A stretch of DNA of 40,645 nt from Syntrophobacterales bacterium (lineage in GTDB: Bacteria; Desulfobacterota; Syntrophorhabdia; Syntrophorhabdales; WCHB1-27), in the NCBI GenBank assembly GCA_017881765.1, contig JADGQN010000001.1:1-40645 (forward strand), given 5' to 3'. The notes under the pieces were generated by a model that was not told the DNA's origin, searched no databases, and saw only the letters and a list, made by a program, of their open reading frames with translations. The translations under genes were made by a program, and so were the position numbers. Below, one piece after another: positions 1 to 7,951 of this stretch; the first letter of the stretch is position 1, and every line of letters starts with the position of its first letter.

Positions 1-923
1 ACGCTACTCACGTCGCTCTCACCGTTGTTAACCGTCGAATCAAGACGGGCATAGCCGAGGGTTCTCGCGGCAGTAGCGCCTGGGTTGGACCAGTTTAAGG
101 TGACTGCCAGGCCCGTCTTGTTCTGTATCGCAAAGAGCCCAGACCTGGTGTCAAACGTCACGCAGTATCCTGGGCCCAGCTTTGACTGAATCTGACCTGC
201 GAGTTCCGAACCCCGGTAAATCCCTGAATCAAGCGTCACCGGAGACCCGTTCAGATAGAGGGTATTATTACTCGAATCGATAACCAAGGCGTAGTTGCCT
301 GTGTCGGCGAACGTATCCCCCTTATACGAGTTGGCAGGATCTTCGTACAGTACCTTGCTTTGGTCGTAAAAGAGCTCTTGACCGGAAAACCCTGTTGTGC
401 CCAGCTCGGCCTGGTCGACATAGGCATCTATTGGCTGGCGGCCGCCCAAGGGCACTTTGTAATTAACCGAGTAGTCCGGATTGAGATCATACGGGGCCTG
501 GTTTGCCCTCGTACCGCCAAAAATATACGTGTTGGACAGCTTGGTGTTCCCCAGCGTCACGAGCTGCTCGATGATATTTTCGACTGCTTGCGCCCCGGTT
601 TTTCTGTCAGCGGGAGATATGGTATCGTCCGAGTACTGAAGGGCTAGCTGTTTTGCCTGAGTCAGGAGGTCGTTGACGTTGTTGAACGTGGACTCATACA
701 TACCGCCAAGGGTTTTTATGCTCGCGAGATTGCGATTGAGTTGCGTATTCACGCTTTTCTGAGCATCGACCAGGGTGGCCTTGGCGTAGACCACGGGATC
801 GTCCGACGGACGCTCAACTTTTTTCCCGCTGGAGAGCTCGCCCTGGATCTTGTTGATCCCACTCATGGCTGTCTGCACGCTCGTCTTCAATCGGTCAAAT
901 ATTAACTTATCCGTTACTCGCAT
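1..923 (-). CDS. flgL: FlgL, hook-filament junction protein (3' end outside window)
   Basis: Second hook-filament junction protein, the adaptor between FlgK and flagellin, exported through the flagellar type III system. I read an open frame of 307 codons from ATG (MRVTDKLIFDRLKTSVQ) to the left edge without a stop. It has the flagellin-like N-terminal coiled region (AMSGINKIQGELSSGKKVERPSDDP) and, near residue 140, the NTYIFGGTRA stretch typical of FlgL. The C-terminal D0 helix is outside the window. It follows flgK by 31 bases as the fourth gene of the flgM-N-K-L unit, so it should be FliA-dependent. No strong ribosome binding site is visible (a GGTTGGGTG stretch precedes the ATG). The family call is firm; the C-terminus cannot be judged. 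Confidence 0.93.
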   Translation of the reverse strand, partial: MRVTDKLIFDRLKTSVQTAMSGINKIQGELSSGKKVERPSDDPVVYAKATLVDAQKSVNTQLNRNLASIKTLGGMYESTFNNVNDLLTQAKQLALQYSDDTISPADRKTGAQAVENIIEQLVTLGNTKLSNTYIFGGTRANQAPYDLNPDYSVNYKVPLGGRQPIDAYVDQAELGTTGFSGQELFYDQSKVLYEDPANSYKGDTFADTGNYALVIDSSNNTLYLNGSPVTLDSGIYRGSELAGQIQSKLGPGYCVTFDTRSGLFAIQNKTGLAVTLNWSNPGATAARTLGYARLDSTVNNGESDVSS

Positions 924-954
924 CTACACACCCAACCATCTCATAGCAGGTAAT

Positions 955-2382
955 TTATGCGCTACCTGTAGCGGTCCCAACCATCCCGAGTAAGGTAACC
1001 AAGAAATCGTCCGCGGTTGAAATCAGCCTTGCCGATGCCTGATATGCGCGCTGATACTGCATTAGACTCGTGAGCTCTTCATCCAAAGAAACGCCGGAGA
1101 CCGCTTGCTGCTGTGCCGTCAAAGTGCTCATCGTGTTGGTCTGGTAAGTCACTAGGTCCTGAGCATTCGCCGTCAGTTCGCCGACACTACTTAGCGTGGC
1201 GGAGACAAAATCGACAGGCGTCACTTGTACGGTATTGCCGTTCACGGTGAACGGCAGCTTGGCGTCCCCCAAGCCCGCGATACCAAGGACAATGTCGTTG
1301 TCGGTCGGCCGAGCGAGCGAGGACGTGGACGCAATGTTAGTTACATCGTTCTTAACGTCGTCGCTTACGTCCATTTCGCCGGCATAATCCCCCGTCAGAG
1401 GCTTGAAGAAGGCTACACCCGTAGTCTGATTCAGGTTGTATCCCGTTTCGTGAATCTGATTCACCTGCGTCGTCATCGTTTGAGCCAGAGCATTAAGCTG
1501 GTCGACGAAGCCCTGCGCATCCACATCCCGCTCCTGAAGTAAGGATCCCAGGGTACCGGTTTTCACATTGGACGTGATGTCCGAAAGATTACCCCTGGAG
1601 TCCTCCCAGTTGATCCGAAAAGAGCCGGTACTGTTGGGATCGGACACTTGCAGGTTCCAGTGGCTAAGCCCGTCAACAAGCGACCTACCATCGGCCGTCA
1701 ATATGGTGATACCGCCATTGCCGTCCTCGAAGGAGACGATACCCAGTTCTCCGGAAAGCTGCTTGACAAGCTCTGTCCGCTGGTCCAGGTAGTCATTTGC
1801 CTGCCCATCCTTTCCCGCTTCCCCTATGCGCTGGTTAAGTTCCGCAATCGTAGTCGTCATTCTGTTGATGTTGTTGACTTCTTGCCCCACCGAACTGTTA
1901 ATTTCATTCTGTAACCCGCGTAAGTCGCTGTAAACAGAGCGTATGCCACGTGCCAGATTCTCGCCCTGCGTCTCGAGGGCTACGCGCGACGGAACGCTTG
2001 TGGGGTCGGTAGAAAGGTCTTGCCAGGCATTGAAAAATCCAGTAAGGTTCTGGGTCAGCTTTGAGTTGTCTTCATTCAGAATACTCTCCATCTGCCCGAG
2101 GTATTGTGCCGACGTCGTCTGGAACTGCAGATCCGTGTTTTTCTTCATTATAGTGTCGTTGAGATATTTGTCGACAAACCGTCGTATCTCCGACGCCTTC
2201 ACTCCGTTGCCGATTAGACCGGCAGACGAGGCGTCGGGGGTGGCCGTTTGAAGTACCGACTCCTCACGCGAGTACCCCGGGGTGTTGACATTTGCCACGT
2301 TGTGAGAGATAGTCTGGAGAGTTAATTCGTTGGCTAAAAGGGCACTCTTACCAATCTCAAAGATGGAGCGCACTCCGGCCAT
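955..2382 (-). CDS. flgK: FlgK, hook-associated protein 1
   Basis: First hook-filament junction protein, assembled on the distal hook end before FlgL. The 475-residue product has the N-terminal flagellar rod/hook motif (ISHNVANVNTPGYSRE, about residues 26-41) and the C-terminal D0 helix (SLMQYQRAYQASARLIST, near 440-457). Length is normal for the family. The ATG directly follows the flgN stop codon (zero spacing) and has an AAAGGAAG ribosome binding site inside the end of flgN, so translation is coupled to its likely chaperone. It is the third gene of the FliA-dependent flgM-N-K-L unit. Confidence 0.97.
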   Translation of the reverse strand: MAGVRSIFEIGKSALLANELTLQTISHNVANVNTPGYSREESVLQTATPDASSAGLIGNGVKASEIRRFVDKYLNDTIMKKNTDLQFQTTSAQYLGQMESILNEDNSKLTQNLTGFFNAWQDLSTDPTSVPSRVALETQGENLARGIRSVYSDLRGLQNEINSSVGQEVNNINRMTTTIAELNQRIGEAGKDGQANDYLDQRTELVKQLSGELGIVSFEDGNGGITILTADGRSLVDGLSHWNLQVSDPNSTGSFRINWEDSRGNLSDITSNVKTGTLGSLLQERDVDAQGFVDQLNALAQTMTTQVNQIHETGYNLNQTTGVAFFKPLTGDYAGEMDVSDDVKNDVTNIASTSSLARPTDNDIVLGIAGLGDAKLPFTVNGNTVQVTPVDFVSATLSSVGELTANAQDLVTYQTNTMSTLTAQQQAVSGVSLDEELTSLMQYQRAYQASARLISTADDFLVTLLGMVGTATGSA

Positions 2383-2805
2383 TTATACTTCCTTTGAAAG
2401 TACCAATGAGAGTGGTTCGCGGCGCCTTCCGTACGATGCCCTATTAATGAAGCTCACCATCTTCTCGATGGAGGATTTCACGTGGTCCATGGAAAAAGTG
2501 AGCAGCCGCATATTTTTGTCCAGTGCCGTTTTTACCTCTTTCAACGTCTGCTCAAAATCCTTGCGTAAAACAGCCCACTCTCTCGAAGGGGCATCGAGCG
2601 GGGCATGGTCGGCCGCCATCCTCTCCTGCTCCTTCTCGAGGAACTCAAGCTTTTTCAAGAGTTCTTCCTTGACGTTGTTCGCCCTGACGATCCCCTCCAG
2701 AGAAAAGGAGATAATCGCATCGCGCTCCTCGGTCAAGACCCGGAGGAACTGTTTCAGCACGCCAAGCTGAGTTCCCATTAGTTCATATAAAAGCTGATTG
2801 CTCAT
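2383..2805 (-). CDS. flgN: FlgN, export chaperone for FlgK/FlgL
   Basis: Small cytoplasmic chaperone that guards FlgK and FlgL before export. The 140-residue product is almost entirely helical and rich in charged heptads (KEELLKKLEFLEKEQERM, about residues 46-63), as in the FlgN family, which is poorly conserved in sequence. The call rests on size, helix content and position: its start overlaps the flgM stop by 4 bases (ATGA), and its stop touches the flgK start. It would be co-transcribed from the sigma-28 promoter upstream of flgM. Confidence 0.88.
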   Translation of the reverse strand: MSNQLLYELMGTQLGVLKQFLRVLTEERDAIISFSLEGIVRANNVKEELLKKLEFLEKEQERMAADHAPLDAPSREWAVLRKDFEQTLKEVKTALDKNMRLLTFSMDHVKSSIEKMVSFINRASYGRRREPLSLVLSKEV

Positions 2806-3122
2806 GGCTTCAGGGCTTCATCCAGAACTTGATTTTTCAAGATGCTCCGGGCTACATCTTCGCCCGACACGTTGTAGGTCTTATTCTCTATGGCCTGTTT
2901 GATCGTATCTATTTTCTCCTGTCTCGTTGCGGGAGCGGCCTTCACCTTCTCCTTCAGTTGCTCAATTTCCGTCTTTCGGGTGGAAAGTTCCACTTTATCG
3001 ACGATCCCTTGGTTGTCCGTCTGGCCAACACCACCCTGCTTCTGAGACTTGGCATTGTTGGCATTGGCCGACTTAACAAGGTGATCCAGTACCTGCACCT
3101 TGCCGTTGTTCTCAATTTTCAT
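2802..3122 (-). CDS. flgM: FlgM, anti-sigma-28 factor
   Basis: Binds and inhibits FliA until the hook is complete, then is exported, releasing FliA for late genes. The 106-residue product has the disordered, Asn/Gln-rich N-terminal half and the conserved C-terminal sigma-binding helices (VELSTRKTEIEQLKEKV, about 43-59; TRQEKIDTIKQAIENKTYNV, about 66-85; then GEDVARSIL). A GGGAGG ribosome binding site precedes the ATG. It heads the flgM-N-K-L unit about 20 bases after the expected start of a perfect sigma-28 promoter, so it would be autoregulated by its own target. Confidence 0.95.
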   Translation of the reverse strand: MKIENNGKVQVLDHLVKSANANNAKSQKQGGVGQTDNQGIVDKVELSTRKTEIEQLKEKVKAAPATRQEKIDTIKQAIENKTYNVSGEDVARSILKNQVLDEALKP

Positions 3123-3142
3123 AGAGACCTCCCTTTTTACTT

Positions 3143-3463
3143 TTAAGTGTTATCGGCCTTTCCATCGGAAACTTTAGCGTTTTGGGCACGTTCCACATAG
3201 CGCATAAGCATCTCCTTGATGCCGATGCCCTTTTTAGCCACAAGCTCCGCCACTTTTTCATGGAACATAGAAAAATATGTTTGTTCCGCGTAGTTCTTTT
3301 CGGAAGAACCCGTCGTTTTCTGAAGCTGATTGAGCATATTTGAGACAAGATAGGCTTCAAACCCCTCGCACGCCGCCTTCGCGTCCTTGGCATTCTGGCT
3401 CTTTAGTCCCTTGACCGCATTCTCCTGGAGCCCGATACCCCCGTCCATCATCGGTATCTTCAT
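3143..3463 (-). CDS. flgJ: FlgJ-type rod-binding protein, no muramidase domain
   Basis: Rod capping/assembly factor, periplasmic. The 106 residues correspond only to the N-terminal rod-binding domain (AACEGFEAYLVSNMLNQLQKT, about residues 30-50; GIGIKEMLMRYVER, about 79-92). The C-terminal peptidoglycan hydrolase domain of enterobacterial FlgJ is absent, which is common in delta- and epsilonproteobacteria, where a separate hydrolase opens the wall. The ATG overlaps the flgI stop by one base (TAATG). The 3' end of this gene contains the sigma-28 promoter for flgM. Confidence 0.93.
   Translation of the reverse strand: MKIPMMDGGIGLQENAVKGLKSQNAKDAKAACEGFEAYLVSNMLNQLQKTTGSSEKNYAEQTYFSMFHEKVAELVAKKGIGIKEMLMRYVERAQNAKVSDGKADNT
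3150..3176 (-). promoter_or_regulatory. Sigma-28 (FliA) promoter of flgM-N-K-L
   Basis: On the minus strand the bases read TAAAGTTT, an 11-base spacer, then GCCGATAA. This matches the enterobacterial FliA consensus at all 16 positions. Expected transcription start is near 3143, leaving about a 20-base leader with GGGAGG before flgM. The site lies inside the coding end of flgJ, so late genes can be transcribed independently of the flgF-J unit. Confidence 0.93.
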
Positions 3464-4560
3464 TATATGACCTCCAGTTCCGCGTGTAAAGCGCCCGCGG
3501 CCTTGACAGCCTGCAGGATCGAGATCACGTCGCGTGCTGAAACCCCTAAGGCATTGAGCGCCGTGACGAGGTCCCGTATGGTGACCCCCGTCTCCATCAC
3601 GAAGAACCTGCCCTTTTCTTCTTCCACCTTCATTTTCGTGTTGGGCGTGACCACGGTCTGCCCCTGGGCAAAGGGCAGAGGCTGGCTCACCGTCGGTTGT
3701 TCCTTGATCTGTATGCTGATGTTGCCATGTGACACGGCAACAGTTTGGATCCTCACGTTTTCACCGATGACGACCGTACCTGTTCGCTCGTTTACCACGA
3801 TCTTACTGAACGTGCCGGGCAGCACCTCAAGATTTTCCACAGCCGATATGAAGGCCACCGGATTGACTCTATATTGCGGAGGGATGGCTATGGCAACCGT
3901 TGCCCCGTCTTTGGCGGATGCGCTGCCTGGAAATACCTCGTTGATGCGATCGTTGAGCCTATTTACCGTGGTAAAATCGGGCGTGCGCAACGATACCATT
4001 ACGGACTCGTTATTGATTGCCTGATAATTCAATTCCCGCTCAATAGTGGCCCCGTTAGCAACCCTGCCCGCGGTCACGTGGTTTTTCTGGACCTGGGCCC
4101 CTTGACCTGAAGCCACATATCCGCCAAGCAAAACAGGGCCCTGTGCGACGGCGTAGACCTCGCCATCGGCTCCGCGCATGGGTGCAAAAAGCAGTGTCCC
4201 ACCCTGAAGGCTCCGCGCATCTCCTATTGAAGAGACCAATACGTCTATCTTGTTTCCAATCTTGGCAAAGGGAGGAAGATCGGCCGTGACCGCAACCGCT
4301 GCGATGTTATTCACCCTGATGGTTGACGGATCCACCCTGATGCCCATCTTTTCCAACATATTGGTCAAAGACTGGATGGTAAAAACGGTGTTAACCCTGT
4401 CACCGGTGTTTTCAAGCCCCACCACGAGTCCATACCCGATCAATTGGTTCGGCCGGAGGCCGTTGATGTACCCTATGTCCTTTATCCGCGCCGCTTGGGC
4501 ATATGAGGTCAGGAGAAGAAGTGCCATTACTGCCGCTATGAGTATGGATCGAGTCTTCAT
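3463..4560 (-). CDS. flgI: FlgI, flagellar P-ring protein
   Basis: Forms the periplasmic P-ring around the distal rod in the peptidoglycan layer. The chosen start gives 365 residues with a clear signal peptide (MKTRSILIAAVMALLLLTSYAQA, about 1-23), then ARIKDIGYINGLRPNQLIGYGLVVGL, the usual mature FlgI start. A longer frame from 4626 overlaps flgH by 59 bases and adds 22 residues before the signal peptide. I prefer 4560 because AAGGA sits 5 bases upstream and directly after the flgH stop. It ends at flgJ with a one-base overlap. The presence of P- and L-ring genes implies an outer membrane. Confidence 0.96.
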   Translation of the reverse strand: MKTRSILIAAVMALLLLTSYAQAARIKDIGYINGLRPNQLIGYGLVVGLENTGDRVNTVFTIQSLTNMLEKMGIRVDPSTIRVNNIAAVAVTADLPPFAKIGNKIDVLVSSIGDARSLQGGTLLFAPMRGADGEVYAVAQGPVLLGGYVASGQGAQVQKNHVTAGRVANGATIERELNYQAINNESVMVSLRTPDFTTVNRLNDRINEVFPGSASAKDGATVAIAIPPQYRVNPVAFISAVENLEVLPGTFSKIVVNERTGTVVIGENVRIQTVAVSHGNISIQIKEQPTVSQPLPFAQGQTVVTPNTKMKVEEEKGRFFVMETGVTIRDLVTALNALGVSARDVISILQAVKAAGALHAELEVI

Positions 4561-4567
4561 ATCATCC

Positions 4568-5398
4568 TTAGAATGGCCAGACACCATCGAATATCCTGGT
4601 AAACCAGCCCGGCCGCTGCTTCTCACCGACGACGCCTATGCCCGTGAGCATGATCTTGGCGTCTGCCACCTGTGTGGAAAGAACGGAGTTGTCGCTGGCA
4701 ATGTCTTTCGGGCGCACGATGCCGTGCAGCAGGATCTCTTTCTTTTCGTTATTTACGTAGATCTCCCTTTTGCCCTCAACGGCGAGATTGCCGTTGGGAA
4801 ATACTTCCACTACCTTGGCTGATAGTGTTGCCGTTACGCTTCCGGTTCTCGTTGTCTCTCCAGTTCCTTTGAAGTTATTTGTCGTGTTGGCCTGAATCAA
4901 ATGAGCTGGAGTTACGTTTTGAGACGGGTTGGCCCCCGGGTAGGCGAAAAAGTTATTGATACCGGCATCGATGTTCGATTGCCGGCCTGTGTCCGTCGTC
5001 GCCTTTTCCGAAGCCTGGGATATCTCCACAATCTTTACCGTGATGAGATCGCCCATGCCCCCTGCCCTGTGATCGCCAAAGTAGAGATTGCCGTTATAGC
5101 TCGCCGGCCATAGGCTTCCGGAGCGCTGCTCACCCCGATTCGAGTACCTGTAGATGTTGTCGGGCACGAACGCCTCCCCCTTGATGCGTGACTGTTCCAG
5201 AGGAAAGCAACCCGTGAGCGCAATGCTCATCAAACCCACCAATACCAATTCGCCTTCACGCGTATACCTTCGTTGTCGCTGCGTCGCTCTCCTCGACGTA
5301 CCCCCAGGTACGCCTGCGTCGGCTCCTCGCTGCCGCCTCGGTCTCCCCATGAATCCAAATTGGTATAAGATTACTATCAGTGCCCCCGGTACTTTCAT
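4568..5398 (-). CDS. flgH: FlgH, L-ring lipoprotein with an in-frame palindromic repeat in its signal peptide
   Basis: Outer-membrane L-ring lipoprotein. Residues 102-276 carry the FlgH domain (GMGDLITVKIVEISQASEKA; later NGNLAVEGKREIYVNNEKKEI). The start at 5398 is set by a GAGGTG ribosome binding site 3 bases before the ATG and by the flgA stop 7 bases upstream. The N-terminus is extraordinary: MKVPGALIVIL is followed by 42 residues rich in Arg, Gly and Gln, encoded by a 125-bp palindromic repeat, and then by VGLMSIALTGC with the lipobox Cys at residue 64. Removing exactly 42 codons restores an ordinary 22-residue lipoprotein signal ending in LTGC. The frame stays open through the insert. 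Whether export still works is unknown; internal ATG, TTG and GTG codons within or after the insert could offer alternative starts. Confidence 0.92.
   Translation of the reverse strand: MKVPGALIVILYQFGFMGRPRRQRGADAGVPGGTSRRATQRQRRYTREGELVLVGLMSIALTGCFPLEQSRIKGEAFVPDNIYRYSNRGEQRSGSLWPASYNGNLYFGDHRAGGMGDLITVKIVEISQASEKATTDTGRQSNIDAGINNFFAYPGANPSQNVTPAHLIQANTTNNFKGTGETTRTGSVTATLSAKVVEVFPNGNLAVEGKREIYVNNEKKEILLHGIVRPKDIASDNSVLSTQVADAKIMLTGIGVVGEKQRPGWFTRIFDGVWPF
5242..5366. repeat. Palindromic repeat copy A, inside flgH
   Basis: A 125-bp element bounded by perfect 9-bp inverted ends (ATACCAATT / AATTGGTAT) with a central palindrome (GACGTACC / GGTACGCC). It is nearly identical to copy B over most of its length and shares the plan of copies C and D. 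Insertion plus one duplicated T equals 126 bp, so it adds 42 codons to flgH without a frameshift. It has no stop codon in the flgH frame. Confidence 0.92.
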
Positions 5399-5401
5399 AC
5401 G

Positions 5402-5407
5402 CACCTC
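5402..5407 (-). promoter_or_regulatory. Ribosome binding site deciding the flgH start
   Basis: GAGGTG lies 3 bases before the ATG at 5398, in the short gap after the flgA stop. It shows that translation starts upstream of the inserted repeat, not inside it, so the repeat is expected to be translated. Confidence 0.75.
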
Positions 5408-6092
5408 AAAATTCAACAACGACTGTGCCATTATCAGATACTCTGCCGACTACTTCATGGTCCGAGGAAAGGTTCTTCACTCGTATCTTCTCCCCAACCC
5501 TGCCGGAGTCCTCGGCTTTACCCTTGGTTTTAATCACGAGCTGTTTATTCTCCCCGACGATCGTAACCGTTTCCCCTCTGCGTATGACCTGCGGACTGTC
5601 AAGAATAAGCGTGGTAAGCACCGCGCCGGGAGCAACATCCTTTTTGAGCACCTTCCCGACCACGTCCCGCAGCTCTCTCGGATAAATGAGCTCATTCTCG
5701 CTCACGTACGTTTCTCTACTCCCCAGGTCGTCCGCGGATACCGGACTTCCTTTGGCCAAAGCCCTTTTCATATAAAAGAGCGTCTTCTTCTCATAAACCC
5801 GGAACGGAACGTACGAAACCCTCGGCCTTCCGTCCTCTCCCTCGAACTCTACGACGGCGAGCCCTTTGCCTTCTATCTCCGGCATCTTCTGTATATTCAC
5901 TGACTTCACCCTTATCTCCTGCTTCAGGTGAGCCGGAATACCATCCAGCTTGACTTGCATCTCTCTTGTGCCGTAGGCCTCTTTCAGGAGGTCCGTCAAT
6001 CTCTTTTCGACGATAGACGTCTGCTGGCCAAAACATGACGCATTGGACAGAACGAATAAAACAAATGGAACAACGGCCAGCAGGATTTTCAT
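5406..6092 (-). CDS. flgA: FlgA, P-ring assembly chaperone
   Basis: Periplasmic chaperone needed for FlgI to form the P-ring. The 228-residue product starts with a signal peptide (MKILLAVVPFVLFVLSNASCFG, about 1-22). It ends with the SAF/ChapFlgA domain, about 105-228 (MKRALAKGSPVSADDL, VVGKVLKKDVAPGAVLT, VIRRGETVTIV). Length is typical. It follows flgG by 3 bases and precedes flgH by 7 bases, in the order flgF-G-A-H-I-J. The Cys near residue 20 could suggest a lipobox (SNASC), but the surrounding residues fit a type I signal at least as well. Confidence 0.93.
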   Translation of the reverse strand: MKILLAVVPFVLFVLSNASCFGQQTSIVEKRLTDLLKEAYGTREMQVKLDGIPAHLKQEIRVKSVNIQKMPEIEGKGLAVVEFEGEDGRPRVSYVPFRVYEKKTLFYMKRALAKGSPVSADDLGSRETYVSENELIYPRELRDVVGKVLKKDVAPGAVLTTLILDSPQVIRRGETVTIVGENKQLVIKTKGKAEDSGRVGEKIRVKNLSSDHEVVGRVSDNGTVVVEF

Positions 6093-6095
6093 CTT

Positions 6096-6884
6096 CTACC
6101 GTCTCACGTTATTTGCGACCTGGAGCATAGAGTCAGCCGCCTGTATTGCTTTGGAATTGACTTCGTAAGCCCTCTCGGCGATGATCATATTGACCATCTC
6201 TTGGACAATGTCGACGTTCGACATCTCGAGGTAACCCTGTCTCAGGCTTCCTAAACCGTTCTGATTCGGGTTGCCCACAATCGGCGTGCCGCTCCCGTCT
6301 GTCTCAACAAAGAGATTCTTGCCCATGGCAGACAAGCCCGCCTGGTTCGTGAAGGTGGCCAGCTCAATTTTTCCTACCTGTTGCGGTTTTGACTGACCCT
6401 GGATGGTGGCCGAAACCGTTCCGTCTACTTCTATGGAGATGGCCGTGGCGCCCTGAGGGATGGTGACGGCAGGTTCGAGCATATAGCCGTCAGCGGTGAC
6501 AACGCGTCCCTGGGCGTCCGTCTTAAAGGCGCCAGACCTCGTGTATGCCTTGTCCCCCGAAGGCAGCGTGATCTGAAAGAACCCGGCGCCTTCTATAGCC
6601 AGGTCCAGATTGCCTTGGGTCTGCTGGTAGTCACCTTGCAGGAAGACTTTCTCAACGGAAGCGAGAAGCGCACCGAGCCCGATCTGAATACCGGTCGGCA
6701 CCTGATTTCCCTGCTCCGTGCGCACCCCTGCCATGCGGGTGGTCTGATACATGAGTTCCTGGAAGTCTGCCCTGCTCCGCTTATATCCGTTGGTATTCAC
6801 GTTGGCAATGTTGTTCGCTATGACATCCAGGTTCTTCTGTTGAACTACCATGCCTGTTGCGGCTGTCCAAAGAGATCTGATCAT
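6096..6884 (-). CDS. flgG: FlgG, distal rod protein
   Basis: Builds the distal rod through the P- and L-rings. The 262 residues match the near-invariant FlgG pattern: MIRSLWTAATGMVVQQKN at the N-terminus, IANNIANVNTNGYKRSRADF (about 22-41), YTRSGAFKTDAQGRVVTADGY in the middle, and the C-terminal SNVDIVQEMVNMIIAERAYE helix followed by SMLQVANNVRR. It lies 9 bases after flgF and 3 bases before flgA in the sigma-54-driven flgF-J unit. Confidence 0.97.
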   Translation of the reverse strand: MIRSLWTAATGMVVQQKNLDVIANNIANVNTNGYKRSRADFQELMYQTTRMAGVRTEQGNQVPTGIQIGLGALLASVEKVFLQGDYQQTQGNLDLAIEGAGFFQITLPSGDKAYTRSGAFKTDAQGRVVTADGYMLEPAVTIPQGATAISIEVDGTVSATIQGQSKPQQVGKIELATFTNQAGLSAMGKNLFVETDGSGTPIVGNPNQNGLGSLRQGYLEMSNVDIVQEMVNMIIAERAYEVNSKAIQAADSMLQVANNVRR

Positions 6885-6893
6885 TTGGCCTCC

Positions 6894-7616
6894 CTATACT
6901 CTTGCCACTTCTTGCAATTTGCTGTCCATATCACCAAAAGCTTGCTGCATCTTGCTATAGGCTTCATAGGCCCTTGTGCACGCGATCATGTCGATCATCT
7001 CCTTTACCACCTCAACGTTAGAGGCTTCATGAAAGCCCTGTTTCACGGTGCAGTTGACCGTCGGCAGTTCTCGATCAGCCGGATTTACGTTCTCAAACAG
7101 GGAATTTCCAACCGGGCGCAAATATTCTTTGGTTGCAAAACGGACCGTTTTGACCTTTCCCGCGGGCACCTTGTCCGCGCTGACGGAGCCATCCGTTTCT
7201 ACGGTAATCTGTTTACCATTTATGATTATATCCCCGCCTTCACCCGCCACGGTATTTCCATCCTGAGTAATAAGTTTGCCATTTGCATCAAGCGTAAATT
7301 GCCCATTGCGGGTGTATCTATCGCCCTGCGCCGTATGTATGACGAAGAAACCATCCCCCTGGAATGCGAGGTCAAGTTTGTTACCCGAATCTATGAGCGA
7401 ACCATCGGAAAAGTTTATGTAAGAGTCGTAGGTCCCGACGAAGGTGCTCTCTGCCTGATCCCCCGTATCTATCACGCTGCTGGAGAGCACCGCCTCGAAT
7501 ACGGGTCTGGAGGCCTTATAACCCGTGGTGAGGGCATTGGCCAGATTATTACTTATGAAGCCGAGTCTCTTTTCCTCTGCTACCGCTCCACTCACAACTG
7601 TGTAAATACCTGACAT
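6894..7616 (-). CDS. flgF: FlgF, proximal rod protein
   Basis: Proximal rod subunit. With the start at 7616 the product has 240 residues beginning MSGIYTVVSGAVAEEKRLGF, with FISNNLANALTTGYKASRPVF (about 20-40). The C-terminal helix (SNVEVVKEMIDMIACTRAYE) is typical. A longer frame from 7655 exists, but its first 16 bases are the sigma-54 promoter itself, so that ATG would be untranscribed and 7616 is preferred. An AGAGA stretch precedes the ATG. First gene of flgF-G-A-H-I-J. Confidence 0.94.
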   Translation of the reverse strand: MSGIYTVVSGAVAEEKRLGFISNNLANALTTGYKASRPVFEAVLSSSVIDTGDQAESTFVGTYDSYINFSDGSLIDSGNKLDLAFQGDGFFVIHTAQGDRYTRNGQFTLDANGKLITQDGNTVAGEGGDIIINGKQITVETDGSVSADKVPAGKVKTVRFATKEYLRPVGNSLFENVNPADRELPTVNCTVKQGFHEASNVEVVKEMIDMIACTRAYEAYSKMQQAFGDMDSKLQEVARV

Positions 7617-7638
7617 GGCGATCTCTTCGCAGATGTGA

Positions 7639-7654
7639 AGCAAATGACGTGCCA
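7639..7654 (-). promoter_or_regulatory. Sigma-54 promoter of flgF-G-A-H-I-J
   Basis: TGGCACGTCATTTGCT on the minus strand matches the sigma-54 consensus TGGCACG-N4-TTGCW exactly, with GG and GC 10 bases apart. The expected start near 7629 leaves a leader of about 13 bases before flgF. This promoter rules out the upstream ATG of the longer flgF frame, which lies within it. Confidence 0.92.
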
Positions 7655-7680
7655 CATCCCGGCGACTCCTTGGTCCGTTT

Positions 7681-7905
7681 GGTCTATCTAGTCCATTTGG
7701 TCTACCCGGTGCTCAGGTTCTCTGGTCTATCTAGTCTGTCTGCTCCGGAACTACTGTTGGGGGCTAGCGCTGTGGCCCAACGGAAGGGGCATCGATGACG
7801 GACAACAGTGGGCACGGATAGGAATAGGTAGCATCGAGTAATGAAGCGGGTAAATTAGGCCAAATGGACTAGATAGACGAGATAGACAGCTGGACCAGAC
7901 AGATT
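7681..7905. repeat. Intergenic inverted-repeat region built on TCTATCTAGTC units
   Basis: The stretch between the small ORF and the flgF promoter holds no gene. It contains a perfect 19-bp inverted repeat (7682-7700 and 7860-7878; arm GTCTATCTAGTCCATTTGG) enclosing about 160 bases. A direct copy of GGTCTATCTAGTC lies at 7724-7736, with further degenerate copies near 7880-7900. A long imperfect hairpin could form in RNA or DNA. The role is unknown; it would lie at the 3' end of the chemotaxis transcript. Confidence 0.75.
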
Positions 7906-7951
7906 TTATCTTTAATCGGGAGTAGGCAAAATTTTCCGATCATGACAGATT

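Noticed and set aside
3143..3463. Frameshifted or truncated FlgJ
   Set aside because: The single-domain form is common outside enterobacteria, and the downstream sequence codes for the flgM unit with no hydrolase remnant.
5399..5431. Upstream start extending flgH by 11 residues
   Set aside because: It overlaps the end of flgA and lacks a ribosome binding site, while the ATG at 5398 has GAGGTG 3 bases upstream and fits the signal peptide.
7617..7655. Upstream start extending flgF by 13 residues
   Set aside because: The first bases of that frame are the consensus sigma-54 promoter, so the codon would not be transcribed; residues after 7616 match the FlgF start.
7639..7905. CRISPR array in the repeated TCTATCTAGTC region
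   Set aside because: The units occur in both orientations with irregular spacing and no constant repeat-spacer pattern.
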